Assembly: GCA_004173515.1 (NCBI GenBank) | Contig: SECN01000032.1 | Coordinates: forward strand, 1-43,259 | DNA: 43,259 nt | Origin: Myxococcaceae bacterium | Lineage (GTDB): Bacteria; Myxococcota; Myxococcia; Myxococcales; Myxococcaceae | Direction: 5' to 3' | In this document: piece by piece, positions 7,002 through 15,260 of the stretch | Numbering within the stretch: position 1 is the first letter of the stretch | How the letters are laid out: every line of letters starts with the position of its first letter | The notes under the pieces: generated by a model | What the model was told of the DNA's origin: nothing | The model's database searches: none | The model's input: only the letters and a program-made list of their open reading frames with translations | Translations under genes and position numbers: made by a program

Positions 7002-8372
7002 TCAGGCGCCGACTTCCTTCTGCGCCTGGGCGACCGTGCTGTCGATGAGCGCCTGGATCTCCTTCAGGCGCGCCTCGGTGTTCGCCTCGAAGCGCAGCAC
7101 CAGGATGGGCTGCGTGTTCGACGCGCGGATGAGGCCCCAGCCGTCCGGGAACGTCACGCGCACGCCGTCCACGTCGATGATCTCGTGGCCCGCGTCGCGC
7201 AGGATCTCCGTGGCGCGCTTCACCATCGCGAACTTCTTCTCCTCCTTCGTGTCGAAGCGCAGCTCCGGGCTGGCGTAGGTCTTCGGCACGTCGGCGAGCA
7301 GCTGCGACAGCGTCTTCTTCTCGTGGGTGAGGATTTCCAGCAGGCGCGCGGAGGCGTACACCGCGTCGTCGAAGCCGTAGTAGCGGTGCTTGAAGAAGAT
7401 GTGGCCGCTCATCTCGCCGGCCAGTTCCGCGTGCTCTTCCTTCATCTTCGCCTTGATGAGGGAGTGCCCCGCCTTCCACATCACCGGCTTGCCGCCGTGC
7501 TTCGCGATGTCGTCGTACATCGTGTAGCTGCACTTCACCTCGCCGACGATGGCCGCGCCCGGGGCCTCCTTCAGCACGTAGCGGCTGAAGAGCACCATGA
7601 TCTGGTCACCCCAGAGCACGTTGCCCTGGTCGTCGATGACGCCGATGCGGTCGCTGTCGCCGTCGTAGGCGATGCCCACTTCCGCCTTCTCCGACTTCAC
7701 CGCCTTGATGAGGTCCTGGAGGTTCTCCACCACCGTGGGGTCCGGGTGGTGGTTGGGGAAGTTCGCGTCCATCTCACAGAACAGGGGCACCACGTCGAAG
7801 CCCATGCTGCGGAACAGCGGGACGGCCACCTCGCCGCCCGTGCCGTTGCCCGCGTCGATGACGATCTTCATCCCCTGGCGGCCCACCTTCACCGTCTGGC
7901 GGATGAAGTGGTTGTAGGGCGTGACGATGTCGTAGGGCGTGACCTTGCCGGGCTTGGAAGCGGTGGCGAAGTCCTTCGCCTCGATGATGCGGCGCAGCTC
8001 CTGGATTTCGTGGCCGTGGAAGGTCGTCTTGCCCGCGCCAATCTTGAAGCCGTTGTACTCGGGCGGGTTGTGGCTGCCGGTGATCATCGCCAGGCCGTCC
8101 ACGGGCAGCGTGTTCGCCGCGAAGTACGTCAGCGGCGTCGGCACCACGCCCACGTCGTAGACGTCCAGGCCCGTGGCGGTGAGACCCTTCGCGAGCGCGT
8201 CGCGGAAGCGCGTGGAGGATTCGCGGCAGTCGCGGCCCACCGCGATGGAGGTCCCGGCCTTGCGGCGGATCATGGTGCCCAGGCCCAGGCCCAGCAGCTC
8301 CACCACCTCGATGGTGAGGTCCTTGTCCACCAGACCCCGGATGTCGTACTCGCGAAAGATGTGCGCGTTCAT
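7002..8372 (-). CDS. phosphomannomutase/phosphoglucomutase
   Basis: 456 residues from the ATG at 8372 (MNAHIFREYDIRG), the typical start of AlgC-like alpha-D-phosphohexomutases. Domain 1 has the phosphoserine loop T-G-S100-H-N-P, domain 2 the metal loop D237-G-D239-S-D241-R, domain 3 the sugar-specificity loop G-E320-M-S322-G-H, and domain 4 the phosphate-binding R-A-S-N-T-Q-P. Length and order match the bifunctional PMM/PGM family (about 460 residues). It interconverts the 6- and 1-phosphates of mannose or glucose and so feeds ManC (encoded at 11.3-12.3 kb) to make GDP-mannose for exopolysaccharide or LPS. Frame upstream of 8372 is Arg/Pro/Ser-rich noise. Confidence 0.93.
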   Translation of the reverse strand: MNAHIFREYDIRGLVDKDLTIEVVELLGLGLGTMIRRKAGTSIAVGRDCRESSTRFRDALAKGLTATGLDVYDVGVVPTPLTYFAANTLPVDGLAMITGSHNPPEYNGFKIGAGKTTFHGHEIQELRRIIEAKDFATASKPGKVTPYDIVTPYNHFIRQTVKVGRQGMKIVIDAGNGTGGEVAVPLFRSMGFDVVPLFCEMDANFPNHHPDPTVVENLQDLIKAVKSEKAEVGIAYDGDSDRIGVIDDQGNVLWGDQIMVLFSRYVLKEAPGAAIVGEVKCSYTMYDDIAKHGGKPVMWKAGHSLIKAKMKEEHAELAGEMSGHIFFKHRYYGFDDAVYASARLLEILTHEKKTLSQLLADVPKTYASPELRFDTKEEKKFAMVKRATEILRDAGHEIIDVDGVRVTFPDGWGLIRASNTQPILVLRFEANTEARLKEIQALIDSTVAQAQKEVGA

Positions 8373-8542
8373 GGCAGTGTCCCCACCCCTGTCCCGGCCG
8401 TGAGGGCTCGGCGGAGGGCGGCGAACACTACACGAGCGCCCCCGGGGGCTGCACACGCCCGAGCACGCCCCTCCCACTGTTGAACGCCCGGCCGCTCCTG
8501 GGGTGGGCGACACCTACCCCCGCTGACCGGTAATGGACCCCA

Positions 8543-11053
8543 TCAGACCCTGGCCTCGGTCATTCGCGCCCCGGCCCCCGCCCGCGCCTGCTCCCGCAGG
8601 GACTGGTAGTGCCGCAGCCACGACGTGTTCAGCGGATCCAACCTCAGGGCTTCCGCGTAGCACTCCAGGGCCGCCGGGATGGACCGTTGGACCTCCAAGG
8701 CGTGTCCCCGGGTGAACAGGGCGCGGGCCTGCGTCTCCACCGCCGGGCGCGCGGCGAGGAAGGCGCTGCGCAGGGCCTCCATCGTGGGCTCGGGGACGCC
8801 GGCCGCGACACACCGGGCGAGGCCCGCCACGTTGCCCCGGGTGGCGTCGTAGCCCACGCGGGACAGGGGCTCGCCCAGCATCCGCTGCGCGGTCAGCACC
8901 CGGAGGCGCAGGGCCTCCAGCGCCTGACGCTGGGCGGTGGGCAGCGCGCGACCGTTGAAGACATCCAGGCGGCGCAGGGCGGCCTGGGCGCGGCGGCGCA
9001 CGTCGCCGAAGTCCGCGTCGGGCTTCGCGCCCAGCAGGGTGTACGGGTCGCGGGCGACGGCCTCCGCGCGGGACAGCATGCGGGACAGCTCCGCGTCGGA
9101 CGCGGGCTCCTGGTCCTCGGTGAGGGCGCGCGTGAGCAGCCGGTTCAGGGCCGGGTACTCGTCGGAGAAGTGGACGAAGACGCCGGCGGGCACGTTCCAG
9201 GTGCGGGCCTCGTCGAAGGTGACGTGGCGGACGACGTCGCACGCGCCCAGGGCCGTCTCACCGCGGAAGGAGACCTCCACCGGCAGGCGCGCGGCGAGCG
9301 GCGGCAGCGAACCCTGGCACTCCGCGAAGAGGCCCTCGGGGGCGACGTCGCTCACGGACACGGACTGGAGGACTTCGCCCGGCGTGAGGCCCAGGCGCAC
9401 GCGCAGGTCCGACGGCGCGTCGGTGCGGGGCGCGGTGGCCTCCAGCGGCGCGACCGGATTCTCCAGCGCGGCGGGCACGGCCGAGTCGTCCGACACGCGG
9501 TCCACCAGCGCGATGGGCACGGCGGGCGGCTGCGAGGACGCCGGGTGGATCAACGGAATCGGAGCAGCCTCCACGGTGGGCGCCAGGTGCATGAACGGAA
9601 TGGCCGCGGAGCCCAGCGTGGACGACGCGTGCGCGGGCGCCGGCGCGGCGTCCAGAGGCGACGTCGGCTCCATCGCACCGGCCCGCGCGGAGGCCGCCGG
9701 GTTCGTCAGCGCGAGGAGCGCCATGGCCTCCGCCGGGGACACCGTGTTCATCATCAGGGTGTGCGCGGGAGCCCACGCTGAGCTCGCGTCACCGGACGTC
9801 GCCGGGCCCACGTCGACGGGGGCACCGGAGGCCTGGACGGACGTGCCAGGGCCCGAGGAATCGGCTCCGGACGCGACAGCGGACTTCGCGGTCTCCTCCG
9901 CATCAGCCGGCCCCAGCAGCGCCACGGCCGAGGCCCAGAACGCGGCCACCTCCGCGCGCATGGCCACCTCGCCCGCGCGCGCTTCGGAGGAAATGCCGTC
10001 CGACGCGCGCAGCGCCGCGTCCTCCATGGACGAAGCCGAATCGCCCCACGCGGGCACGTCCTCCACGATGTCGATGTCGTCCAGCGCGTCGCGCTCCGTC
10101 ACGACCTCCGACGAGACATCCTCGCGCGCATCCGCCGAGGCATCGCGAACACCCGACTCCAGGCCCAGCGCCTCCGCGAGCGCGACGCGGAAGGCCCGAG
10201 CGCTCTCGAAGCGCTCCTCCGGACGCGCGGCCAGCGCCCGCAGCAGCACGGTGGACAGCGCGGGAGGCACGCTCGCGTTGAGCGCGTGCGGCGGGAACAG
10301 CACCACGTCCGCGGACCGCCCCAGCCCGAACGGCAGCCGCCCGGTGACGAGCAGGTAGCCCGCCACGCCCAGCGAGTGCACATCCGCGCGAGGCCCCGCG
10401 GAGACACCCGAGGACTGCTCGGGCGCCATGAACGTGGGCGAGCCCACCGTCACGCCCCGCGCACGCTCGTCCTTCGACAGCGCCGCATCCCGCACCCTGC
10501 CCGCGCCGAAGTCGCGCACCAGCACCCGCCGCGCCCCCTTCGCATCCCGCGTGACGACCAGCGAGTCCAGCGTGAGGTCCCCATGCACGAGCCCTCGCGC
10601 ATGCGCCGCCTCCAGCCCCGCGAGCGCTTGGTCCAACACCTCGCCCGCTTCCACCGGGGAGAGCGGCATGGGCATCGCGCTCAGCGACTCGCCGTCCGGC
10701 GCCTCCATCAAAACGCAAGGCAGGCCCTGGGGACCGGGGCGCACATCCAGCACGCGCGCAACGTGGCGGTTCACGACGTCGCGCTGCGCGAGCGCCTCCG
10801 AGATGAACCGCGCGCGCACCGCCGGCCGGGCCGCCAGGTCCGCATGCAGCACCTTCACCGCGAAGCGGTGCCCCGTGGGCACGTACTCCGCCAGGTACAC
10901 CGACGCCACCGCGCCCGTCTCCAGCCGGCGCTTCAGCAGCAGCGGCCCGTGCCGCTGGCCCTCCAGCGAGTCCCCGGCCACCGACGACGGTTCGACGGGG
11001 CAGGCTTCCCCGGTCCGGTGTTCCCCCACGCAGCGCTTGCAGCCCATCGACAT
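8543..11053 (-). CDS. kinase-like multidomain regulator: degenerate Ser/Thr kinase, PilZ-like, J-like and TPR-like parts
   Basis: 836 residues from the ATG at 11053 (MSMGCKRCVGEHRTGEACP), preceded by a purine-rich stretch. A Cys cluster (C5, C8, C18) opens the protein. The kinase domain (about 35-295) keeps K67 in A-V-K-V, E86, catalytic D159, D181-F-G and A-P-E210-212, but the glycine loop is G-A-V-A-S-V, HRD is H157-G-D159, and the Asn that normally sits 5 after the Asp is S164. Activity may be weak or lost. An Ala/Pro/Ser-rich linker (about 300-545) follows. Residues 548-640 look like a PilZ-type domain as found in myxobacterial regulators; about 668-740 (D-P-Y-T-L-L-G-A-K-P-D-A) resembles a J-domain without its HPD; about 775-812 looks like one TPR. 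It lies upstream of phosphohexomutase with a gap of 170 bases. Function inferred: signalling scaffold. Confidence 0.8.
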   Translation of the reverse strand: MSMGCKRCVGEHRTGEACPVEPSSVAGDSLEGQRHGPLLLKRRLETGAVASVYLAEYVPTGHRFAVKVLHADLAARPAVRARFISEALAQRDVVNRHVARVLDVRPGPQGLPCVLMEAPDGESLSAMPMPLSPVEAGEVLDQALAGLEAAHARGLVHGDLTLDSLVVTRDAKGARRVLVRDFGAGRVRDAALSKDERARGVTVGSPTFMAPEQSSGVSAGPRADVHSLGVAGYLLVTGRLPFGLGRSADVVLFPPHALNASVPPALSTVLLRALAARPEERFESARAFRVALAEALGLESGVRDASADAREDVSSEVVTERDALDDIDIVEDVPAWGDSASSMEDAALRASDGISSEARAGEVAMRAEVAAFWASAVALLGPADAEETAKSAVASGADSSGPGTSVQASGAPVDVGPATSGDASSAWAPAHTLMMNTVSPAEAMALLALTNPAASARAGAMEPTSPLDAAPAPAHASSTLGSAAIPFMHLAPTVEAAPIPLIHPASSQPPAVPIALVDRVSDDSAVPAALENPVAPLEATAPRTDAPSDLRVRLGLTPGEVLQSVSVSDVAPEGLFAECQGSLPPLAARLPVEVSFRGETALGACDVVRHVTFDEARTWNVPAGVFVHFSDEYPALNRLLTRALTEDQEPASDAELSRMLSRAEAVARDPYTLLGAKPDADFGDVRRRAQAALRRLDVFNGRALPTAQRQALEALRLRVLTAQRMLGEPLSRVGYDATRGNVAGLARCVAAGVPEPTMEALRSAFLAARPAVETQARALFTRGHALEVQRSIPAALECYAEALRLDPLNTSWLRHYQSLREQARAGAGARMTEARV

Positions 11054-11278
11054 CCCCGCCTGCCACCCCCTGAATGGGGCGGACCTGGGGTGCACTTGCA
11101 ACCTCCGCGCCCCGTGCCCGGGGGCCCCTTGCGTCCAGCACCCAACACTCCAACCGCCCGAAGGTGCCGGCAATGGCCCGAAACGGCCCGGGGCCCCCTG
11201 TAGGAATGACAGGGAGCCCCGGGAAGAAATGTGTGAGGGGAAACAGGAGGCCGGGTGAGCCCCAGGCCTACAAAGCCC

Positions 11279-12340
11279 CTACAGCAGTTTCAGGCGCTTC
11301 CTGGCCTTGAGCGCTTCGACGACCTTGCGGACGTCCTGGCTCTTGTCCTTGGGGACGACGAGGACGGCGTCGCCGGAGTCCACCACCACCACGTCGTGCA
11401 TGCCGACGACGGAGAGGGTCCGCTTCTCACCCAGCACCACGCAGTTGGTGCAGTCCACCAGCACCACGTCGCCGGAGACGACGTTGCCCTGGGCGTCGGC
11501 GGGGCGCACCTCGGGGATGGCGGCGAAGGAGCCGACGTCGGACCAGCCGAAGTCGCCATCCAGCACCGCGATGTTCTCCGCCTTCTCCATCACGCCGTAG
11601 TCGATGGAGATGGAGGGCAGCTTGGGGAACACGCGCTTGAGCACGGCGGGGAAGGTGCGCTTGCCCGCAGCCTTCTGGAGCGCGTCGAGGCCCTTTTGCA
11701 TCTCCGGCATGTGCTTCTGGAAGGCCTCCAGCATCACGTCCGCGCGGAAGACGAAGATGCCGCCGTTCCACAGGTAGTCGCCGCCGTCCAGGTACGCCTG
11801 CGCCGTCTTGAGGTCGGGCTTCTCCTTGAACGCCTTCACGCGGCGGCCGCCGCCCTCCAGCGCGTCACCGACCTGGATGTAGCCGTAGCCCGTCTCCGGG
11901 CGCGCGGGCTTGATGCCCAGCGTGACGATGTGACCGCCCTCCGCGATGCGCGCGGCCTCCGCGAGCGTGCGCTGGAAGCCCTTCACGTCCGCGACGTGGT
12001 GATCCGACGGCAGCACCGCGAGGATGCCCTGGGGGTCGCGCGCGGCCACCTGGAGCGCGGCGAGCGCGATGGCGGGCGCGGTGTTGCGCGCCACGGGCTC
12101 CACCAGCAGGTTGCCCTTGGGCAGGCCCTTCACCAGCTTCAGGGCCGTCTTCGCGTGCACGGGGCCGCAGACGATGAAGGTGTTCTTCACCGGCGCCAGG
12201 CCCTTGAGGCGCAGGGCGGTGTCGGTGAGCAGCGGGTGCTTGGAGGCGAGCGGGAGGAACTGCTTCGGACGGGCCTGGCGGGACAGCGGCCAGAAGCGGG
12301 TGCCGGAGCCACCGGCCATGATGACGGGATAGAGGGCCAT
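11279..12340 (-). CDS. manC: mannose-1-phosphate guanylyltransferase
   Basis: 353 residues from the ATG at 12340 (MALYPVIMAGG). The nucleotidyltransferase signature G-G-S-G-T-R-F-W-P-L-S-R (residues 10-21) and P-K-Q-F-L-P-L follow at once; F-K-E-K-P-D-L corresponds to the sugar-binding FVEKP. The length matches the single-domain GDP-mannose pyrophosphorylase; the C-terminal mannose-6-P isomerase domain of AlgA-type enzymes is missing. It makes GDP-mannose from GTP and mannose-1-P. The divergent SGNH/MBOAT pair suggests a shared role in polysaccharide synthesis and decoration. A frame extension to 12376 adds 12 residues without conserved features. Confidence 0.92.
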   Translation of the reverse strand: MALYPVIMAGGSGTRFWPLSRQARPKQFLPLASKHPLLTDTALRLKGLAPVKNTFIVCGPVHAKTALKLVKGLPKGNLLVEPVARNTAPAIALAALQVAARDPQGILAVLPSDHHVADVKGFQRTLAEAARIAEGGHIVTLGIKPARPETGYGYIQVGDALEGGGRRVKAFKEKPDLKTAQAYLDGGDYLWNGGIFVFRADVMLEAFQKHMPEMQKGLDALQKAAGKRTFPAVLKRVFPKLPSISIDYGVMEKAENIAVLDGDFGWSDVGSFAAIPEVRPADAQGNVVSGDVVLVDCTNCVVLGEKRTLSVVGMHDVVVVDSGDAVLVVPKDKSQDVRKVVEALKARKRLKLL

Positions 12341-12480
12341 ACGCGGGGTCTGAGCTCCTGGAGGACGCCAGGCCACACCTGGCGCGAATGGCGGCGCACC
12401 TTAGCGCTTCGCGCCGTGGGAGGAAGGGGGCCCGGCTGTCTGCTGCCCGGCCGGTGGGGCGCGCGGATGTGGGCAGAGTT

Positions 12481-12509
12481 TTGACCCGCCCCCGAAAAGC
12501 CAGTCTCAT
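12481..12509 (+). promoter_or_regulatory. possible sigma70-type promoter for the SGNH-MBOAT pair
   Basis: ttgacc and tctcat with exactly 17 bases between them sit just ahead of the TTG start at 12519. The transcript would begin within a few bases of the start codon, so the mRNA would be nearly leaderless, in agreement with the lack of a Shine-Dalgarno there. Confidence 0.35.
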
Positions 12510-12518
12510 GCCCCACCG

Positions 12519-15257
12519 TTGAGCCTCAAGCCCACATCCACCGGGTGGACGCTGGCCTTCACCGTGCTGCTGACGGTGGGGCTGTCGCTGGCGCCACTGC
12601 CGGAGAAGTTCCGCCCCCTCCCCAGCCTTCGTCAGGAAGGTTCGCTCGGGCCCAAGCTGGTGGCGCTCGCGCTGCCGGCCTCGCTGCGCGGGGTGAAGGC
12701 CCCGCGTCCCCCCGCCGACACGATGGCGCCCGACGCCCCACCCTCCGCGCTCGCGGAGGCGGACAGCGTGGGCACCGACACGGATCCGAAGGCCGGCCCG
12801 GACGTGGGCGAGGCCCCGGCCGTGCCCGGCATCGGCCTGGAGGAGCTGAGCGCCCCGACGCTCGCGACCGCGCTGGAGTTGGAGGCGCTGCGCGAGCGCA
12901 TGGGCGCGAAGCACGTGGACATCGAGCTGAACTGCCGCAAGTCGCGCGCGGACGGCACGTGTGAGGAGGACGGCCTCGCGCCGCTGATGCGGGCGCTGGG
13001 CGATTTGCGCTCGGATTCACGGCGCACGCCGGTGCGGGTGGTGCACCTGGGCGATTCGTTGATCGCCTCCGACTACATCACGGACATGGTGCGTGACCGG
13101 CTCCAGGAGCGCTTCGGTTCGGGCGGCCCGGGCTTCCTCTACATCCACCGGCTGGCGAGCGCCGGCCGTGGCACGCGCGCGGGCACCGCGAACACGGACG
13201 GCTGGAAGATGGAGCGGCTGGTGGACACGCACTGGCCCAGGGACCGCGTGGGCTGGACGGGCGTGGCCTTCTCCACCAACGGGCCGGCGCAGAGCACGCG
13301 CTATTCGCTGGAGGGCACGCGCGAGGCGGAGCTGTACTTCCTGGCCCAGGCGGCCAGCGGCTCCGTGCAGGTGTCGGTGGATGGCAAGAACACGCAGCGC
13401 ATCCAGACGCGCGCGTTCGGCTCCAAGTCGGAGGCCGCGTTCGCGAGGCTCAAGCTCCCCGAGGGCGCGAAGACGCTGACGCTCACCGCCAGCGGCAAGA
13501 CGGAGCTGCATGGCGTCGCGCTGGAGTCGGGCACGCCGGGCGTCGTCTACGACACCGTGGGCCTGTTGGGCGGCATGGCGGAGGTGTACCTGCGCGCGCA
13601 GCCCGCGGCCTTCCGCGCGCAGTTGCGGCACCGCAAGCCGTCGCTGGTGGTGTTGATGGTGGGCGGCAACGAGGCGTTCTTCCTGTCGCGCGAGCGCACC
13701 ACGGTGGACGAGGTCCGCGCGCAGATGAAGGAGCTGGTGTCGCGCGTGCGCACGGCGGTGCCGGACGCGGCGTGCCTGGTGATGTCGCCCATCGACGCGG
13801 GCGTGCGCACGATGAGCGGCGAGTTGGTCACGCGTCGGCACTCGGCGGAGGTGACGGAGGTGTTCCGCGAGGAGGCACGCCGGGGCGGCTGTGCCTTCTA
13901 CGACACGCTGGCGGCGATGGGCGGCGAGGGCTCCGCGCTCAAGTGGCTGGAGTCGGGCCTGATGCTGGAGGACCTGGTGCACCCGCGCGTGCGCGGCTCC
14001 AACCTGCTGGGCCACCTGTTCGACCTGGCGTTGCAGCGGGCCTTCGCGCGCACCCATCCGCCGCGACTGCCGGGCGCGGATCCGACGGGCCTCCAGAACG
14101 CGACCCCGGCGCTGAGCCGGATGTTCGAGGCCCTGGCCCGCCGCGAGGCCGGCGCGAAGCTGCGCGTGGGCATCGCGCAGGTCGGCGCATCGCACACGGC
14201 GGCGCACTATTTTTCCGACACGGTCCGCGCCTCGCTGACGAAGCGCTTTGGCGACGCGGGGCGGGGCTTCATCGCGGCGGGCAAGCCGTCGTCGCGGCTG
14301 GAGGCGGCGCACGTGTCGCGCACGCTGGACGGCCCGTGGACGGTGGAGGACGCGAAGGGCGCCGCGCCTGGAGGGCTCTGGGGGCTCACCGGCATCCGCG
14401 CGGTGGGAGCGCCCGGCGCGAGCCTGGGCATCTCCTTCTGCGAAGGCTGCGAGGACCGCAAGGACACGCCGGGCCGGCTGGACCTGTACGCGCTGGACGC
14501 GCCGGATGCGGCGCCTCCTGTCATCCGCGTGGACGGTGAGGAGATTGCGCCGGAGGCCCCGCCGCCCGAACCGCTGACGAAGCCCACGGTGCGCATCCGC
14601 TCCTTCCCGGTGACGGGCGCCGCGCACACGGTGCGGGTGACGGTGCCGGAGGGCGGAGGCTCCGTGACGGTGCTGGGCGCGTCGCTGGAGTACGACACGC
14701 CGGGGCTGGTGTACGACGCGCTGGGGTTGCCCGGCGCCACGGCCTTCACGGCGAGGGACATGGACGCGCCAGCGATGGACGAACAGTTCAAGGCGCGCCG
14801 GCCGGACCTGCTGGTGTTCTGGTACGGCACCAACGAGGCGGAGCTGCCGGGGCTGGACGCGGAGGCGCTTCAGCACGACTACGCGGCGCTGGTGACACGG
14901 CTGCGCAAGGCGACGGGCGCGGAGTGTCTGCTCATCGGGCCCACGGACCGGCTCCAGCAGGACGCGGACGGCCGGTGGGCGGAGGCGCCCGCGCTGGGCA
15001 GGGTGCTGACGACGCTGCCCAAGGTGGCGAAGGACGCGGGGTGCGCGTACTGGTCCGCGCGAGCGGCCATGGGCGGCGAGCGTTCCATGCAGCGCTGGCA
15101 GCGGCAGCCGGAGCCGCTGGGGCACGCGGACGGGGTGCACCTGACGCAGGCGGGTTACACGGTGCTCGCGAACGCGTTCGTGAAGGACCTGATGGCGGCG
15201 TACGAGTCCACGAAGAAGGGCGGCGAGCCGACGGCCTCCGCCGCGGGAGCGCCCTGA
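12519..15257 (+). CDS. tandem SGNH/GDSL-hydrolase-like membrane-anchored protein
   Basis: 912 residues from a TTG at 12519; the start is chosen because a signal anchor follows (about residues 8-25). A Pro/Ala/Asp-rich linker leads to two copies of the same unit. Copy 1 (about 170-510) has G178-D-S180, G-G-N384 and D485-L-V-H488, a full SGNH set. Copy 2 (about 548-895) has G556-A-S558 in place of GDS, G770-T-N-E and D871-G-V-H874. Each copy also contains a beta-sandwich insert ending in the matching phrases G-T-P-G-V-V-Y-D and D-T-P-G-L-V-Y-D, evidence for internal duplication. Such periplasmic SGNH proteins (AlgJ/AlgX, PatB types) move acetyl groups onto exported polysaccharides together with an MBOAT protein, and one is encoded 3 bases downstream. 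The acetylation role is inferred from this pairing. Confidence 0.85.
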   Translation: MSLKPTSTGWTLAFTVLLTVGLSLAPLPEKFRPLPSLRQEGSLGPKLVALALPASLRGVKAPRPPADTMAPDAPPSALAEADSVGTDTDPKAGPDVGEAPAVPGIGLEELSAPTLATALELEALRERMGAKHVDIELNCRKSRADGTCEEDGLAPLMRALGDLRSDSRRTPVRVVHLGDSLIASDYITDMVRDRLQERFGSGGPGFLYIHRLASAGRGTRAGTANTDGWKMERLVDTHWPRDRVGWTGVAFSTNGPAQSTRYSLEGTREAELYFLAQAASGSVQVSVDGKNTQRIQTRAFGSKSEAAFARLKLPEGAKTLTLTASGKTELHGVALESGTPGVVYDTVGLLGGMAEVYLRAQPAAFRAQLRHRKPSLVVLMVGGNEAFFLSRERTTVDEVRAQMKELVSRVRTAVPDAACLVMSPIDAGVRTMSGELVTRRHSAEVTEVFREEARRGGCAFYDTLAAMGGEGSALKWLESGLMLEDLVHPRVRGSNLLGHLFDLALQRAFARTHPPRLPGADPTGLQNATPALSRMFEALARREAGAKLRVGIAQVGASHTAAHYFSDTVRASLTKRFGDAGRGFIAAGKPSSRLEAAHVSRTLDGPWTVEDAKGAAPGGLWGLTGIRAVGAPGASLGISFCEGCEDRKDTPGRLDLYALDAPDAAPPVIRVDGEEIAPEAPPPEPLTKPTVRIRSFPVTGAAHTVRVTVPEGGGSVTVLGASLEYDTPGLVYDALGLPGATAFTARDMDAPAMDEQFKARRPDLLVFWYGTNEAELPGLDAEALQHDYAALVTRLRKATGAECLLIGPTDRLQQDADGRWAEAPALGRVLTTLPKVAKDAGCAYWSARAAMGGERSMQRWQRQPEPLGHADGVHLTQAGYTVLANAFVKDLMAAYESTKKGGEPTASAAGAP

Positions 15258-15260
15258 GCC

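Noticed and set aside
8437..8450. gcccccgggggc palindrome upstream of the phosphohexomutase gene
   Set aside because: GC-only palindromes are expected by chance at this composition and no partner site was seen.
5988..8483. Plus-strand open frame of about 830 codons
   Set aside because: Antisense to the ROK kinase and phosphohexomutase genes, both with clear active-site motifs.
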